A stretch of 64,000 bases of DNA from Amycolatopsis albispora. GTDB taxonomy: Bacteria > Actinomycetota > Actinomycetes > Mycobacteriales > Pseudonocardiaceae. Each line of letters opens with the position of its first letter. Within the stretch, counting starts at the first letter, position 1. Positions 45,986 to 55,866 of this stretch are shown in pieces. The stretch is from the NCBI RefSeq assembly GCF_003312875.1, contig NZ_CP015163.1, forward strand, positions 5,704,001 through 5,768,000, written 5' to 3'. Below the pieces are notes generated by a model. It was not told where the DNA came from. It saw only the letters and a program-made list of their open reading frames with translations, and ran no database searches. Position numbers and translations under genes: made by a program.

Positions 45986-46461
45986 CCGAGCACCAGATCG
46001 CGGCGCCGGTGCACGCCCGCGTCGGGCAGGGCGGCCAGCAGGTCGGCGATCGGGCCGTGCCCCGGCAGCACGGCGTCCGGCTCGATCTCCAGCCACGGGA
46101 TGAGCACGCTCGCCCGCTCCGGCGTACCGGGGTGCGGGAGCAGCAGTTCGGGATCGGCCGAGCGCACGTCGTCCACGGTCACCACGTCGACGTCCAGCGT
46201 GCGCGGCCCCCAGCGCAGCTCCCGGACGCGGCCAGCCGCGCGCTCCAGTTCCTGCCCGGCCCGCAGCCACGCCCAGTGGTCGCGGGCCGGGTCGTCCACC
46301 ACGCACACCGCGTTCAGGAAGTCCGGCTGGTCCTCCACACCCCACGGCTTCGTCTCGTACACCGAGGACACCGCGACCGGCCGCAACGCGGTCACCACCG
46401 AGTTCAGGTGGCCGAGCCGGTCGCCGAGGTTCGAGCCGAGCGAGAGCACCGCGCGGCTCAT
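45982..46461 (-). CDS. folK: 2-amino-4-hydroxy-6-hydroxymethyldihydropteridine pyrophosphokinase
   Basis: FolK activates hydroxymethyl-dihydropterin for folate synthesis. The 159-aa protein has the start [10 protein letters not shown] and the signature [11 protein letters not shown], with the acidic metal residues. It is the last gene of the folE-folP-folB-folK run, joined to folB by a 4-bp ATGA overlap. Confidence 0.95.
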   Translation of the reverse strand: MSRAVLSLGSNLGDRLGHLNSVVTALRPVAVSSVYETKPWGVEDQPDFLNAVCVVDDPARDHWAWLRAGQELERAAGRVRELRWGPRTLDVDVVTVDDVRSADPELLLPHPGTPERASVLIPWLEIEPDAVLPGHGPIADLLAALPDAGVHRRRDLVLG

Positions 46462-46832
46462 CCGCGTGCCCCTCGCCGCGACCGGCGGATGGTCACCGCC
46501 ACGTCGTCGAAGGTGAGCGAGATCGGGGCCGACGGCTTGTGCACGGTCACCTCGGCCGCGTGCAGCCGCGAGTCCTTCATCACCTCGTCGGCGATCCGGC
46601 CGCCGACGCTCTCGATCAGGTCGTACGGCTCACCGGCGACGATGTCCGCGGCCAGCTGCGCCAGTTCGCCGTAGTGCAGCGTTTTGGTCAGGTCGTCGGT
46701 GGCGGCGGCCTCGTCCAGGTCCAGCCACACGGTGATGTCCACGACGAACTCCTGCCCGTCGCGCTTCTCGTGCTCGAAGACCCCGTGCCGCCCGAACACC
46801 CGCAGGCCGGTCAGCGTGATGCGGTCGGTCAT
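46458..46832 (-). CDS. folB: Dihydroneopterin aldolase
   Basis: A 124-aa FolB tunnel-fold enzyme that splits dihydroneopterin. Seen are [16 protein letters not shown], the catalytic glutamate in L-I-E-S-V-G-G and K-P-S-A-P-I near the C-terminus. ATG 46832 overlaps the folP stop by 4 bp, and its own stop overlaps folK by 4 bp, showing translational coupling along the operon. Confidence 0.95.
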   Translation of the reverse strand: MTDRITLTGLRVFGRHGVFEHEKRDGQEFVVDITVWLDLDEAAATDDLTKTLHYGELAQLAADIVAGEPYDLIESVGGRIADEVMKDSRLHAAEVTVHKPSAPISLTFDDVAVTIRRSRRGARG

Positions 46833-47662
46833 CCCCGCCTCCAGGCCGCGGCGACGGCGACGGCGTCCAGTGAGGCGCCGACCTCGTGCACGCGCACGCC
46901 CCACGCCCCGGCCGCGGCGGCCAGCGCGGACACCGCGGCGGTGGCGTGCTCACGACCGGCGGGCGGCCTTGGTTCACCGGCTTCGTCGGCCAGCAGCCTG
47001 CCCAGGAAACGCTTGCGCGAAGCCCCGACCAGCACCGGGAAGCCGAGCGAAAGCACCGCGTCCAGGTGGTGCAGCAACGCCCAGTCGTGCTCGGCCTGCT
47101 TCGCGAAACCGAGGCCGGGGTCCAGCACGATCGCGCCGGCGTCGACCCCGGCGGCCAGTGCCGCGTCCACCCGCGCGGACAGTTCCGCGCGCACCTCGGC
47201 GACCACGTCGGAGTAGACGGCCAGCTTGGTCATCTCACGGCTGTGCCCGCGCCAGTGCATCAGCACCCAGGGCATTTCGGTGGCCGCGGCCACCTTCGCC
47301 ATGTCCGGGTCGGCGAGGCCGCCGGAAACGTCGTTGATGATCTGCGCACCGGCCTCCACCGCGGCCGCCGCGACCGCGGCCCGCGTGGTGTCCACCGACA
47401 GCACCATGCCCTCTTCGGCGAGCGCCCTGATCACCGGCAGCACGCGCGCGATCTCGGTCGGCGCGTCCACCCTGGCCGCACCCGGCCTGGTCGACTCACC
47501 GCCCACGTCGATCACGTCCGCCCCCCGCGCCCACATCTCACGGGCGTGCGCCAGCGCGGCATCGACGTTGAGGTAGCGGCCGCCGTCGGAGAACGAGTCC
47601 GGGGTGACGTTCAGCACGCCCATCACCGCGCACCGCTCCGGGGCCGGCAGCGCGGGGTTCAC
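46829..47662 (-). CDS. folP: Dihydropteroate synthase
   Basis: A 277-aa TIM-barrel enzyme that joins p-aminobenzoate to the pterin; the target of sulfonamides. Signature blocks are [36 protein letters not shown] and [10 protein letters not shown]. The GTG start overlaps the folE stop as GTGA. Confidence 0.95.
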   Translation of the reverse strand: MNPALPAPERCAVMGVLNVTPDSFSDGGRYLNVDAALAHAREMWARGADVIDVGGESTRPGAARVDAPTEIARVLPVIRALAEEGMVLSVDTTRAAVAAAAVEAGAQIINDVSGGLADPDMAKVAAATEMPWVLMHWRGHSREMTKLAVYSDVVAEVRAELSARVDAALAAGVDAGAIVLDPGLGFAKQAEHDWALLHHLDAVLSLGFPVLVGASRKRFLGRLLADEAGEPRPPAGREHATAAVSALAAAAGAWGVRVHEVGASLDAVAVAAAWRRG

Positions 47663-48228
47663 CCGCGGCCTTTGATCAGGTTCAGCGCCTCGGCCCGCGA
47701 GGTGGCCGACGTCCGCAGGATGCCGCGCACCGCGGAGGTGGTGGTGCGCGCGCCCGGCTTGCGGATGCCGCGCATCGCCATGCACAGGTGCTCGGCCTCG
47801 ACCACCACGATCACTCCGCTCGGCTGCAGCTTGCGGTCGAGCGCGTCGGCGACCTGCGAGGTCAGCCGCTCCTGCACCTGCGGGCGCTTGGCGTACAGGT
47901 CGACCAGCCGCGCCAGCTTCGACAGCCCGGTCACCTTGCCGTGGGAGTTCGGGATGTAGCCGACGTGCGCCACCCCGTGGAACGGCACCAGGTGGTGCTC
48001 GCAGGTGCTGTACAGCGGGATGTCGGTGACCAGGACCAGCTCCTCGTGACTTTCGTCGAAGGTGCGGTCCAGCACCTGGTCCGGATTGCTGTACAGCCCG
48101 GCGAACATCTCGTGATACGCCCGCGCCACCCGCGCGGGCGTCTCTACCAGACCTTCGCGGTCCGGGTCCTCGCCGCACGCGAGCAGCAGCTCGCGCACGG
48201 CCTTCTCGGCACGATCCTGATCGAACAC
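47659..48228 (-). CDS. folE: GTP cyclohydrolase I
   Basis: A 189-aa FolE, the first enzyme of pterin synthesis. The zinc ligands are visible in S-T-C-E-H-H-L-V-P and E-H-L-C-M-A-M-R-G. Of the upstream codons only GTG 48228 is a usable in-frame start, 25 bp beyond the ftsH stop. The run ftsH-folE-folP-folB-folK is conserved in actinobacteria. Confidence 0.94.
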   Translation of the reverse strand: MFDQDRAEKAVRELLLACGEDPDREGLVETPARVARAYHEMFAGLYSNPDQVLDRTFDESHEELVLVTDIPLYSTCEHHLVPFHGVAHVGYIPNSHGKVTGLSKLARLVDLYAKRPQVQERLTSQVADALDRKLQPSGVIVVVEAEHLCMAMRGIRKPGARTTTSAVRGILRTSATSRAEALNLIKGRG

Positions 48229-48253
48229 CGGACCATCATCGCTGACCCGGTGC

Positions 48254-50701
48254 TCAGCGGCGCTGCTGGCCGTCCTGATCGTCACCCTCCGGCCGCTGAC
48301 CGCCCTGGGCCTGGCCCGGATCGGCGGGCGGCGGCTGGTCGGCGGGCCGCCACGGCTGGGCCGGCTGCCCACCCGGCGACGTGGCCGGGGTCCAGCCGGG
48401 AGGCGCGCCGTAGTGCGGCGGCCCGGCCGGGTTCTGCCCGCTGCCCGGCTGGTACGGCGGCTGCCCGCCGTACGGCTGCGGTGCCTGCGGCTGCGGCCAG
48501 TGCGCGGTGCCGTTCGGGCCGTTGTGCGGCCGGGCGCCGTTCGGGTAACCACCGGGGGGCGGCGGGGCGAACGGGTTCGGGTTCGGCGGCGGCTCCGGCG
48601 CGCCGTGCGGCGGCCCGCCGGGCAGGTCACCCCCACCGGGCGCGGTGCCGACCGGGGTCGGCGCCGGGCGCACCACCGGCTTCTCCTGCGGCGGGGGCCA
48701 CGGCTCCCCGCGCTCGATGGCCAGCTCACCGGGGGTCTTGATCGGCGGCTTGTCCGACGGGGTGCGCTCACCGAACTCGTTGAACACGGTGATGTGCGGC
48801 CGCTTCTCCACCGTGGCGAAGATGCGCTCCAGGTCCTTGCGCTGCAGGGTTTCCTTCTCCAGCAGCTCGATGACCAGCTCGTCGAGCACGTCGCGGTAGG
48901 TGTTGAGCACCTCCCACGCCTCGGTGTGCGCGGTTTCGATGAGCTTGCGGACCTCTTCGTCGATCTCGTGCGCGACCTCGAGCGAGTAGTCCGCCTGGCG
49001 GCCCGCCGACCGGCCGAGGAACGGGTCGCCCTGCTCCTGGCCGTACTTGACCGCGCCGAGCCGCGCGCTCATGCCGTACTCGGTGACCATCGCGCGGGCG
49101 ATCTTGGTCGCCTGCTCGATGTCGGACGAGGCGCCGGTGGTCGGCTCGTGGAAGACCAGCTCCTCCGCGGTCCGGCCACCCATCGCGAAGACCAGGCGCC
49201 CGATCATCTCCGACCGGGTCATCAGCTCCTTGTCGTCCTCGGGCACCAGCAGCGCGTGCCCGCCGGTCCGGCCGCGGGGCAGGATGGTCAGCTTGTACAC
49301 CGGCTCGATGTCCGGCATCGCCCACGCGGCGAGCGCGTGCCCGCCCTCGTGGTAGGCGGTGATCTTCTTCTCCTTCTCGGAGATGATCCGGCTCTTGCGC
49401 GCCGGGCCGCCGATCACCCTGTCCACCGACTCCTCGAGCGCGGCGTCGGTGATCACGTGCCCGTTCTGGCGGGCGGTGAGCAGCGCGGCCTCGTTGATCA
49501 CGTTGGCCAGGTCGGCACCGGACATGCCGACCGTGCGCTTGGCCAGCGCGTCGAGATCGGTGCCCTGCGCGATCGGCTTGCCCTTGGAGTGCACGGCCAG
49601 GATGGCGCGGCGGCCGCGCATGTCCGGCGCGGACACCGGGATCTGGCGGTCGAAGCGGCCGGGGCGCAGCAGCGCCGGGTCCAGGATGTCCGGGCGGTTG
49701 GTGGCGGCGATCAGGATGATGCCGCCGCGCGCGTCGAAGCCGTCCATCTCGACCAGCAGCTGGTTCAGCGTCTGCTCGCGCTCGTCGTGCCCGCCGCCGA
49801 GGCCGGCGCCGCGCTGGCGGCCGACCGCGTCGATCTCGTCGACGAAGATGATGCACGGCGCGTTCTGCTTGGCCTGCTCGAACAGGTCACGCACGCGGGA
49901 GGCACCGACACCGACGAACATCTCCACGAAGTCCGAACCGGAGATCGTGTAGAACGGCACACCGGCCTCACCGGCCACCGCGCGCGCCAGCAGCGTCTTA
50001 CCGGTACCCGGCGGCCCGTAGAGCAGCACGCCCTTCGGGATCTTCGCGCCGAGCGCCTGGTAGCGCGCCGGGTTCTGCAGGAAGTCCTTGATCTCGTACA
50101 GCTCTTCGACGGCCTCGTCGGCGCCGGCGACGTCCCCGAAGGTGGTCTTCGGCATGTCCTTGTTGAGCTGCTTGGCCTTCGACTTGCCGAAGTTGAGGAC
50201 GCGGTTCCCGCCACCCTGGGCGTTGTTCATCATCCACATCAGCAACAGCAGCAGCAGGGCCAGCGGGATCATGTAGATCAGCAGCTGGGTGAAGATCGAG
50301 TCCTGGCTGACCGTGGTGCCGAACTTGATCGGCTGGCCGTTGTTCTTGGCCTGGATCAGCCCGTTGTAGATCTCGTCACCGGCCTCGGCCGGGTACTGCG
50401 TGCGGATCTGCGTGACCTGCTTGCCGTCGACCTCGATCGGGTTGGCCAGGGTCAGCTTGAGCTGCTGCTCCTTGTCCTCGAGGTTCGCTTCCTTCACGTT
50501 CCCGCTGGTGACCTGGGCCATCGCCTGGGAGGTCGGGGTCTGCGTGTAGGCGCGGTCGCTGTCGAAGATCGTGGAGAACACGAAGTAGAGCAGCACGAGG
50601 GCGAGGATCCACAGCAGTGGGTTCTTGAGCAGGCGCTTCCGGTCCATATGACTCGGCCGTGGTGGCCTCAGCCCTCCCTGATTAGGCGGTTTGTGTGACA
50701 T
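48254..50701 (-). CDS. ftsH: ATP-dependent zinc metalloprotease FtsH with proline-rich tail
   Basis: An 815-aa membrane AAA+ protease. Two N-terminal membrane segments (about residues 28-46 and 137-157) flank an extracytoplasmic domain. Then come Walker A GPPGTGKT, Walker B I-I-F-V-D-E-I-D, the [11 protein letters not shown] and zinc site HEGGH. The last ~170 residues are a Pro/Gly/Gln-rich tail (repeated PP, GPP, GGQP). ATG 50701 is the ORF start; an in-frame ATG at 50647 is the more conventional N-terminus. FtsH degrades misfolded membrane proteins. Confidence 0.95.
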   Translation of the reverse strand: MSHKPPNQGGLRPPRPSHMDRKRLLKNPLLWILALVLLYFVFSTIFDSDRAYTQTPTSQAMAQVTSGNVKEANLEDKEQQLKLTLANPIEVDGKQVTQIRTQYPAEAGDEIYNGLIQAKNNGQPIKFGTTVSQDSIFTQLLIYMIPLALLLLLLMWMMNNAQGGGNRVLNFGKSKAKQLNKDMPKTTFGDVAGADEAVEELYEIKDFLQNPARYQALGAKIPKGVLLYGPPGTGKTLLARAVAGEAGVPFYTISGSDFVEMFVGVGASRVRDLFEQAKQNAPCIIFVDEIDAVGRQRGAGLGGGHDEREQTLNQLLVEMDGFDARGGIILIAATNRPDILDPALLRPGRFDRQIPVSAPDMRGRRAILAVHSKGKPIAQGTDLDALAKRTVGMSGADLANVINEAALLTARQNGHVITDAALEESVDRVIGGPARKSRIISEKEKKITAYHEGGHALAAWAMPDIEPVYKLTILPRGRTGGHALLVPEDDKELMTRSEMIGRLVFAMGGRTAEELVFHEPTTGASSDIEQATKIARAMVTEYGMSARLGAVKYGQEQGDPFLGRSAGRQADYSLEVAHEIDEEVRKLIETAHTEAWEVLNTYRDVLDELVIELLEKETLQRKDLERIFATVEKRPHITVFNEFGERTPSDKPPIKTPGELAIERGEPWPPPQEKPVVRPAPTPVGTAPGGGDLPGGPPHGAPEPPPNPNPFAPPPPGGYPNGARPHNGPNGTAHWPQPQAPQPYGGQPPYQPGSGQNPAGPPHYGAPPGWTPATSPGGQPAQPWRPADQPPPADPGQAQGGQRPEGDDQDGQQRR

Positions 50702-50828
50702 CCGCCGTCACGATCTTGACAAGTTCAGCGGCGCACGGGGTACGCGTCCCACCAGGGTACCGCCCACCTCGGACGGGCACCTGTGCGCGCCTCCCGCAGG
50801 TCAACGGATGTGCGTGCGTGTGTGTTCC

Positions 50829-51653
50829 CTACCGGGTCTCACCCAGTGCGGCCACCATCTCACCGAGGCGGCTGCGCAGCGTCTTCGGGTCGGCGGGAGC
50901 CACCGTCACCCATTCGCTGCCATCCCGCCCCGGCCGGGAAAGGCTGAGGTACCGGCCGGTGGAGGTGTCGAACCAGGCGAGCACCGGCGAGCGGCGGCGG
51001 GTGCCCATCGAGTTCCGCGTGTTCGCCGCGAGCTGACCACCGCGGATGCGCGGCTGCCCGGAGAGCAGGGCGTACGCCTCACGCGGGTCCGACGGCCGGT
51101 CGGCCAGCGAGGGACGGCGGCGTTCGCGGCCCTTGCCCTCGCCTTCCTTGGCGGCCGAAGCGCCGGAGAGCACCGGCCGCTTCGGCGGGGTGCGCATGGC
51201 TTCCTGCAGCGGGAGCGTGATGGACGCCTCGGTGCCGCGCGGACCGGACGGCAGCAGGTCGATCACCGACGAGACCAGGCTCTCCGGATAGGCGGGCCGC
51301 AGCCAGATGCCGTCGGCGTCCTGCACCGCGACCACCGCGTCCCGGCCGTCCGAAGCGGCGAGCACGCCGACCGGCGGGGCCTGGAAGTCGGGGATGTGCA
51401 GGGCGTCGATGCTGGTCGTCGGCCTGGCGAGCAGGGTGAGCCAGTCCTCGATGTGGGGTTCGAGCCTGCCGTGGGTGTCGCGCACACCACGGGCCTTGAG
51501 CTCGGCGTTGACGCGGTGCCGCAGCGCGATCCGCTCGTCCTCGGTGGCGCCGTGCGAACGGACCCGCAGCGGGTACGGGAGTTCCCCGATGTTCATCGCC
51601 TCCCAGAGGAAGTCGAACGCCATCGGCGTGAAGAACTCCTGCGCAGCGGGCAC
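50829..51653 (-). CDS. EspG-family ESX secretion chaperone-like protein (copy 1)
   Basis: A 274-aa protein of the EspG fold. EspG binds PE/PPE heterodimers and delivers them to a type VII secretion system. Blocks shared with the next gene: F-D-F-L-W-E, E-L-P-Y-P-L, E-P-H-I-E-D-W and the C-terminal L-R-x-R-L-G-E-M. The middle carries a basic insertion rich in Lys/Arg/Glu near residues 185-205. GTG 51653 has AGGAGGAGCAA upstream. It is a paralogue of the following gene in the same operon. Confidence 0.85.
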   Translation of the reverse strand: MPAAQEFFTPMAFDFLWEAMNIGELPYPLRVRSHGATEDERIALRHRVNAELKARGVRDTHGRLEPHIEDWLTLLARPTTSIDALHIPDFQAPPVGVLAASDGRDAVVAVQDADGIWLRPAYPESLVSSVIDLLPSGPRGTEASITLPLQEAMRTPPKRPVLSGASAAKEGEGKGRERRRPSLADRPSDPREAYALLSGQPRIRGGQLAANTRNSMGTRRRSPVLAWFDTSTGRYLSLSRPGRDGSEWVTVAPADPKTLRSRLGEMVAALGETR

Positions 51654-51675
51654 TTGCTCCTCCTGTGGAACGGGT

Positions 51676-52476
51676 TCAGATGCGGGCGGCGCCGGCGTCG
51701 CTGGCGGCACCCGAGAGCATCTCACCGAGGCGGTTGCGCAGGGTCGGCGCGTCCGCCGGGGCGATGGTGATCCAGTCGCGGCCGTCGCGGCCGCGGGTGG
51801 CCTGGGTGAAGTAGCGGCCCGACTCGGTGTCGAACCAGCTCAGCACCGGCGTGCGCACCTTGCCGCCGGTGCGGTTGCGGGCGTTCGCGCCGATCTGCCC
51901 GCCACGCAGCCGGGGCTGCGCGTGCAGCCTGGCCAGCGCCTTGCGGTCCTCGTCGGCGCTCGACCGGCCGTCGGCCCCCGCCGGGCCGCGGCGCTGCATG
52001 AAGTCCACCCCGGAACCGGAGATCAGCTGCTCCAGCGGCACCGTGATGGACTTCTCACTGCCGCGGGGCGCGGGCGGCAGCAGGCCGACGATGGCGCTGG
52101 CCAGCCCGTCCGCCGGGGTCTGGTGCAGGTGCAGGCCGCGGTGGTCCTGCACGGCGAGCAGGCCCTGCCCGCCAAGCGCGCAGGCCACCGCCAGGATCGG
52201 CTCGAGGCCTGGATTCGGCAGGTGCACCGAATCCAGGCTCAGCTCCGGCGCGGCCAGCAGGCCGAACCAGTCCTCGATGTGGGGCTCGGGGCGGCCGCGG
52301 CTGTCGGCCACCCCGCGCTGCACCAGGCCGGTCAGCACCTGCTGCCGGAGCGTGGCCCGCTCGTCGACGGTTTCGCCGTGCGAGCGGGCCTTCAGCGGAT
52401 ACGGCAACTCGGCGTTGCCGTAGGACTCCCACAGGAAGTCGAGCTCCAGCGGAGTCAGCAGCTCCGCCTGCGCCAT
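51676..52476 (-). CDS. EspG-family ESX secretion chaperone-like protein (copy 2)
   Basis: A 266-aa EspG-like protein, L-E-L-D-F-L-W-E at the start, E-P-H-I-E-D-W-F in the middle and L-R-N-R-L-G-E-M-L near the end. Its ATG overlaps the stop of the PPE-like gene by one base, so a substrate and its likely chaperone are translationally coupled. The second EspG gene follows after 22 bp. Confidence 0.86.
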   Translation of the reverse strand: MAQAELLTPLELDFLWESYGNAELPYPLKARSHGETVDERATLRQQVLTGLVQRGVADSRGRPEPHIEDWFGLLAAPELSLDSVHLPNPGLEPILAVACALGGQGLLAVQDHRGLHLHQTPADGLASAIVGLLPPAPRGSEKSITVPLEQLISGSGVDFMQRRGPAGADGRSSADEDRKALARLHAQPRLRGGQIGANARNRTGGKVRTPVLSWFDTESGRYFTQATRGRDGRDWITIAPADAPTLRNRLGEMLSGAASDAGAARI

Positions 52477-53798
52477 TAACGCTCCTCGTCGTCGGTCCAC
52501 GCGCCGATCACCGGCGGCGGCGTGGCCTCGTTCGCGCCGAACGCGTCGTCGGGGTCGGGCTCGATCAGGAACGAGGCGTGGGTGTGCTCCTCTTCCTCCT
52601 GCGCCTGGGCGCCGTGGGCCCCGCCCATGCCACCCATGCCGCCCATGCCCATCGGCGGCGGGGTGCCCTGGCCACCGATCGTGCCACCGGGCGAGACCAC
52701 GCCCGCGTTCTGCGGGGCGGCGCTGGCGGCGCTGTTCGGGGCCTGCTGCGCGGCGGCACCGGTCTCCGACGCGGCCGAGCGGGTGGCCCCGCTGCGGTTC
52801 CCGCTGCCCAGCGCGCGGCCACCGGCGAGACCGGCGGCGCCACCGAGGCCCGCGGCACCGAGCGCCGCGGCCGGGTTGCCGGCCGGCGCGGCGGGCGGCG
52901 GGGTCGGGGCGGCACCGGCACCCACGCCGGTCCCCACTCCGACGCCGGTACCGGGCGCGTAACCGGCCTGCGTGGTGGCCGAGCTGACCGATGCACCGGG
53001 CGTGGCGGACGAGCTGCTGCCCAGCCCCGGAGCGCCGGAGGCGTAGTCACCGCTGTAACCGCCGTACGGGCCGGTCACCGAGGCACCGCCGACCGACGGC
53101 ACACCACCGCTGACGCCGGTCAGGCCGAGACCCGACGGGCCGCTGCCGGTGAACGGCTTGAGCCCGAGCGACTCGGGGCCGAAGCTCGGCGTGGTGCTGT
53201 CCACCTCGGACATCGCCTGGGTGTAGCGGTTGAAGAAGGCCACCTGCTGCGCCTTGACCTCGTCCGCGGCGTCCGACTGCGCCTTCATGTCCGCGACCAT
53301 CGCCGCCGGACCGCCGGCCAGCATGGCCTCGGTCTGCTTCTGCGGGTCGAACTGCTTCGGGGCCGGCATCTTCTTGACCTCGGCCGCCGCGGCGGCCTGC
53401 TGGGCCAGCCGGCTGGACATGGTGCTGGCCGCTTCCGAAGCGGTGGCGCTGGAGTTCGCGATGGCCACGAGCGTGCCCTGCGCGGCACCGGCACCCTGGC
53501 CGACCCACGCCGCGCCCAGCTCGCTGATCGCGTTGTACAGGTCGTTCGCCGCCTGGTTCAGCTCCTTGCTGTGCTGCGTCCAGACCTGGCTGGTGGCCTC
53601 GGCGGTACCGGGGTCGTTGTTGACCGTGGCGCCTTCGTAGAGCTGCTGGCTCTCCTGCGCCTGCCAGTTCGGCGGGTTCGTGATCGCGCGGTCGGAGCCC
53701 ATGTCGGGACCGTCGGCCCGGCCACGGGCGCTCTCCACGATGTCCACGGTCGACGAGTTGTCCCCGAGAGGGACGTTCGACCCATCCTGCGGTGCCAT
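52476..53798 (-). CDS. PPE-like ESX substrate protein
   Basis: A 440-aa protein. An N-terminal helical region (residues 40-200) resembles a PPE/WXG helical hairpin with A-A-W-V-G-Q-G-A. It is followed by a glycine/alanine/proline-rich low-complexity part including repeated M-G-G, and an acidic C-terminal tail. Paired with the PE-like gene upstream and EspG genes downstream, it is a probable type VII secretion substrate. No PPE dipeptide start is seen, so it is a pseudonocardial relative and not a classic mycobacterial PPE. Confidence 0.78.
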   Translation of the reverse strand: MAPQDGSNVPLGDNSSTVDIVESARGRADGPDMGSDRAITNPPNWQAQESQQLYEGATVNNDPGTAEATSQVWTQHSKELNQAANDLYNAISELGAAWVGQGAGAAQGTLVAIANSSATASEAASTMSSRLAQQAAAAAEVKKMPAPKQFDPQKQTEAMLAGGPAAMVADMKAQSDAADEVKAQQVAFFNRYTQAMSEVDSTTPSFGPESLGLKPFTGSGPSGLGLTGVSGGVPSVGGASVTGPYGGYSGDYASGAPGLGSSSSATPGASVSSATTQAGYAPGTGVGVGTGVGAGAAPTPPPAAPAGNPAAALGAAGLGGAAGLAGGRALGSGNRSGATRSAASETGAAAQQAPNSAASAAPQNAGVVSPGGTIGGQGTPPPMGMGGMGGMGGAHGAQAQEEEEHTHASFLIEPDPDDAFGANEATPPPVIGAWTDDEER

Positions 53799-53818
53799 GC
53801 TCGGTTACCCCCTCGGTC

Positions 53819-54187
53819 TCACGCGCGGCCGTTGAGCGCGTTGACGGTGTCGTGCTCGAAGTCCTGGTAGTGCTTCATCGCGGCGAGAATGCCCTGCTCC
53901 GCCTGCTCGTACTGGTAGAGCAGGTTCTGCAGCGCAGTGGCGTAGGAGTCACCGCCGCCCTGGGCGCGGTCGGAGACCTTCGCGGCGATGGCCTGGCCGA
54001 CCGGGTTGGCGCCGAGCTTCGGCGGCTCCGCCAGCGTGCCGGCCCCGTTGAGCAGGGCTTCGACGGCGTCCTTGCCCGTGCGGATCTTGTTCAGCACGGT
54101 CTGCGCGGCGTCCGGGTCCACCCCCACCTGGCCGGTGGCCGCGGCGTTGCGGAAGGCGGCGGCGTCCGCCAAGCTGCTGTTCCCCAT
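53819..54187 (-). CDS. PE-like/WXG-superfamily ESX substrate
   Basis: A 122-aa helical protein with a C-terminal Y-E-Q-A-E matching the YxxxD/E type VII secretion signal and a helical hairpin pattern. It is first in the run with the PPE-like and EspG-like genes. ATG 54187 has AGGAGAGG upstream; an earlier in-frame start adds 13 residues. It lies 135 bp from hpt, the same position as the PE/PPE/Esx genes of mycobacteria. Confidence 0.77.
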   Translation of the reverse strand: MGNSSLADAAAFRNAAATGQVGVDPDAAQTVLNKIRTGKDAVEALLNGAGTLAEPPKLGANPVGQAIAAKVSDRAQGGGDSYATALQNLLYQYEQAEQGILAAMKHYQDFEHDTVNALNGRA

Positions 54188-54322
54188 CCTGCCTCTCCTG
54201 TCCCCAGGTTCGGTGGCCGCGTCCACGTCGCGCGGCCGGCTCCGTCCTTCGCATAGGTTAACGCAACCGATGCGGCCCTATGACGCGTTCTCCCGCACTG
54301 CGGTTCCGGGTTTTCCCGCCGG

Positions 54323-54871
54323 TCAGGACGAGTAGACCTTCGGGTCCAGCGTGCCGATGTAGGGCAGGTCGCGGTACCGCTCGGCGTAGTCGAGCCCGTA
54401 GCCGACGACGAACTCGTTCGGGATGTCGAAGCCGATGTACTTGACCGGCACGTCCACCTTGACCGCCTCCGGCTTGCGCAGCAGCGAGCACACCTGGAGC
54501 GAGGCCGGGTTGCGGCTGGCCAGGTTCTTCAGCAGCCAGGACAGGGTGAGCCCGGAGTCGACGATGTCCTCGACGATGAGCACCTCCCGCCCGGCGATGT
54601 CGCGGTCGAGGTCCTTGAGGATGCGCACCACGCCCGAGGACGAGGTCGACGACCCGTAGGAGGACACCGCCATGAACTCCAGCTGCGCGGGCACCGGCAA
54701 CGCGCGGGCGAAGTCGGTCATGAACATGACCGCGCCCTTGAGCACGCCGACCAGCAGGAGGTCGGTGCCACCGGGCGGGTAGTCCGCGGCGACCTGCTCG
54801 GCCAGTTCGGTGATCTTGTCGTTGATCTGCTGCTCGGTGATGAGCACGGAGGCGATGTCGCCTTCGTACAC
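54323..54871 (-). CDS. hpt: Hypoxanthine-guanine phosphoribosyltransferase
   Basis: A 182-aa purine-salvage enzyme. The PRPP-binding motif [13 protein letters not shown], the L-L-V-G-V-L-K-G-A segment and the flexible-loop S-S-Y-G-S-S-T-S are present. GTG 54871 has AAAGGGG upstream. The tilS-hpt order is conserved across many bacteria. Confidence 0.94.
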   Translation of the reverse strand: MYEGDIASVLITEQQINDKITELAEQVAADYPPGGTDLLLVGVLKGAVMFMTDFARALPVPAQLEFMAVSSYGSSTSSSGVVRILKDLDRDIAGREVLIVEDIVDSGLTLSWLLKNLASRNPASLQVCSLLRKPEAVKVDVPVKYIGFDIPNEFVVGYGLDYAERYRDLPYIGTLDPKVYSS

Positions 54872-54882
54872 GGGTTTCCCCT

Positions 54883-55866
54883 TTACCTCTTGGTCCGTCC
54901 GGGTGGGAGCAGGCTCAGCCTGCCATGCGCCCTCCCGGCCACCAAGTCGCCGGGTAACCAAACGCCGCCCTGGCCCCGCCAGGCACCGACCAAGTCGTCC
55001 ACCGAGCGCAGGTGGGCATCGGTGAGCTCGCGCACACCGGCGTCGAGCAGCCATCGCCGCAGCGCACGGCGGCGCAGCGGCGCGGGCACGCCGAGCAGCG
55101 GCTCGATCTCCAGCACCGGGCCGTTGCGGGCGGACAGCAGCACCTCGTCGGCGAGCTGGTCGAGCGCCTCGGAGTCCTCGCGCAGCTGCTTCGCTGTCCT
55201 GGCCAGCGCGGCGGCGACCCCGCCGGAAAGCACGTCCTCCAGCAGCGGCAGCACTTCGCGGCGCAGCCGGACGCGGGTGAACCGGGGATCGGTGTTGTGC
55301 GGATCCGACCACGGTTCGACGCCGAGTGCCGCGCAGGCGGCTTCGGTGGCCGACCTCGGCAGGTCGAGCAGCGGACGGCCCCACGGCGGATCGAGCGGGC
55401 GCATGCCGGACACCGACCGCGGCCCCGACCCTCGCCCCAGCCCGAGCAACACGGTTTCGGCCTGGTCGTCGCGGGTGTGCCCGAGCAGGACGAGCGCGCC
55501 GGGCAGGGCACCGGCCAGCGCGGCGTAGCGGGCCCGGCGCGCGGCTGCTTCGGGTCCACCGGGGCCGGTCACCTCGACGGGCAGCACGGTCGCCCCGTCC
55601 ACACCGAGCTTGAGCGCGGTCGCGGCCGCGTGCTCGGCCACCTCGGCGGATCCGGGCTGCAACCCGTGGTCCACCACCAGCGCCCGCACGCGCACGCCCA
55701 GGCGGTGCCCGGTGAACGCGGCGGCCTCGGCGAGCGCGAGCGAATCCGCGCCGCCGGAGACGGCGACCCCGAGCTCACCCGAGGTCAGCGCCGAGGTCCG
55801 CACCGGATCGCCGAAGAACTCCCGCACCGCCCGGCGCACCCGCGCGACGGCCGGATCCGGTTTCAC
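54883..55866 (-). CDS. tilS: tRNA(Ile)-lysidine synthetase
   Basis: A 327-aa PP-loop ATPase that converts C34 of the AUA-reading tRNA-Ile to lysidine. The P-loop S-G-G-A-D-S is at 37-42, followed by V-V-D-H-G-L-Q-P and [13 protein letters not shown] 55866 overlaps the stop of the upstream protease gene as GTGA, and 11 bp separate tilS from hpt, so the three are cotranscribed. Confidence 0.94.
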   Translation of the reverse strand: MKPDPAVARVRRAVREFFGDPVRTSALTSGELGVAVSGGADSLALAEAAAFTGHRLGVRVRALVVDHGLQPGSAEVAEHAAATALKLGVDGATVLPVEVTGPGGPEAAARRARYAALAGALPGALVLLGHTRDDQAETVLLGLGRGSGPRSVSGMRPLDPPWGRPLLDLPRSATEAACAALGVEPWSDPHNTDPRFTRVRLRREVLPLLEDVLSGGVAAALARTAKQLREDSEALDQLADEVLLSARNGPVLEIEPLLGVPAPLRRRALRRWLLDAGVRELTDAHLRSVDDLVGAWRGQGGVWLPGDLVAGRAHGRLSLLPPGRTKR

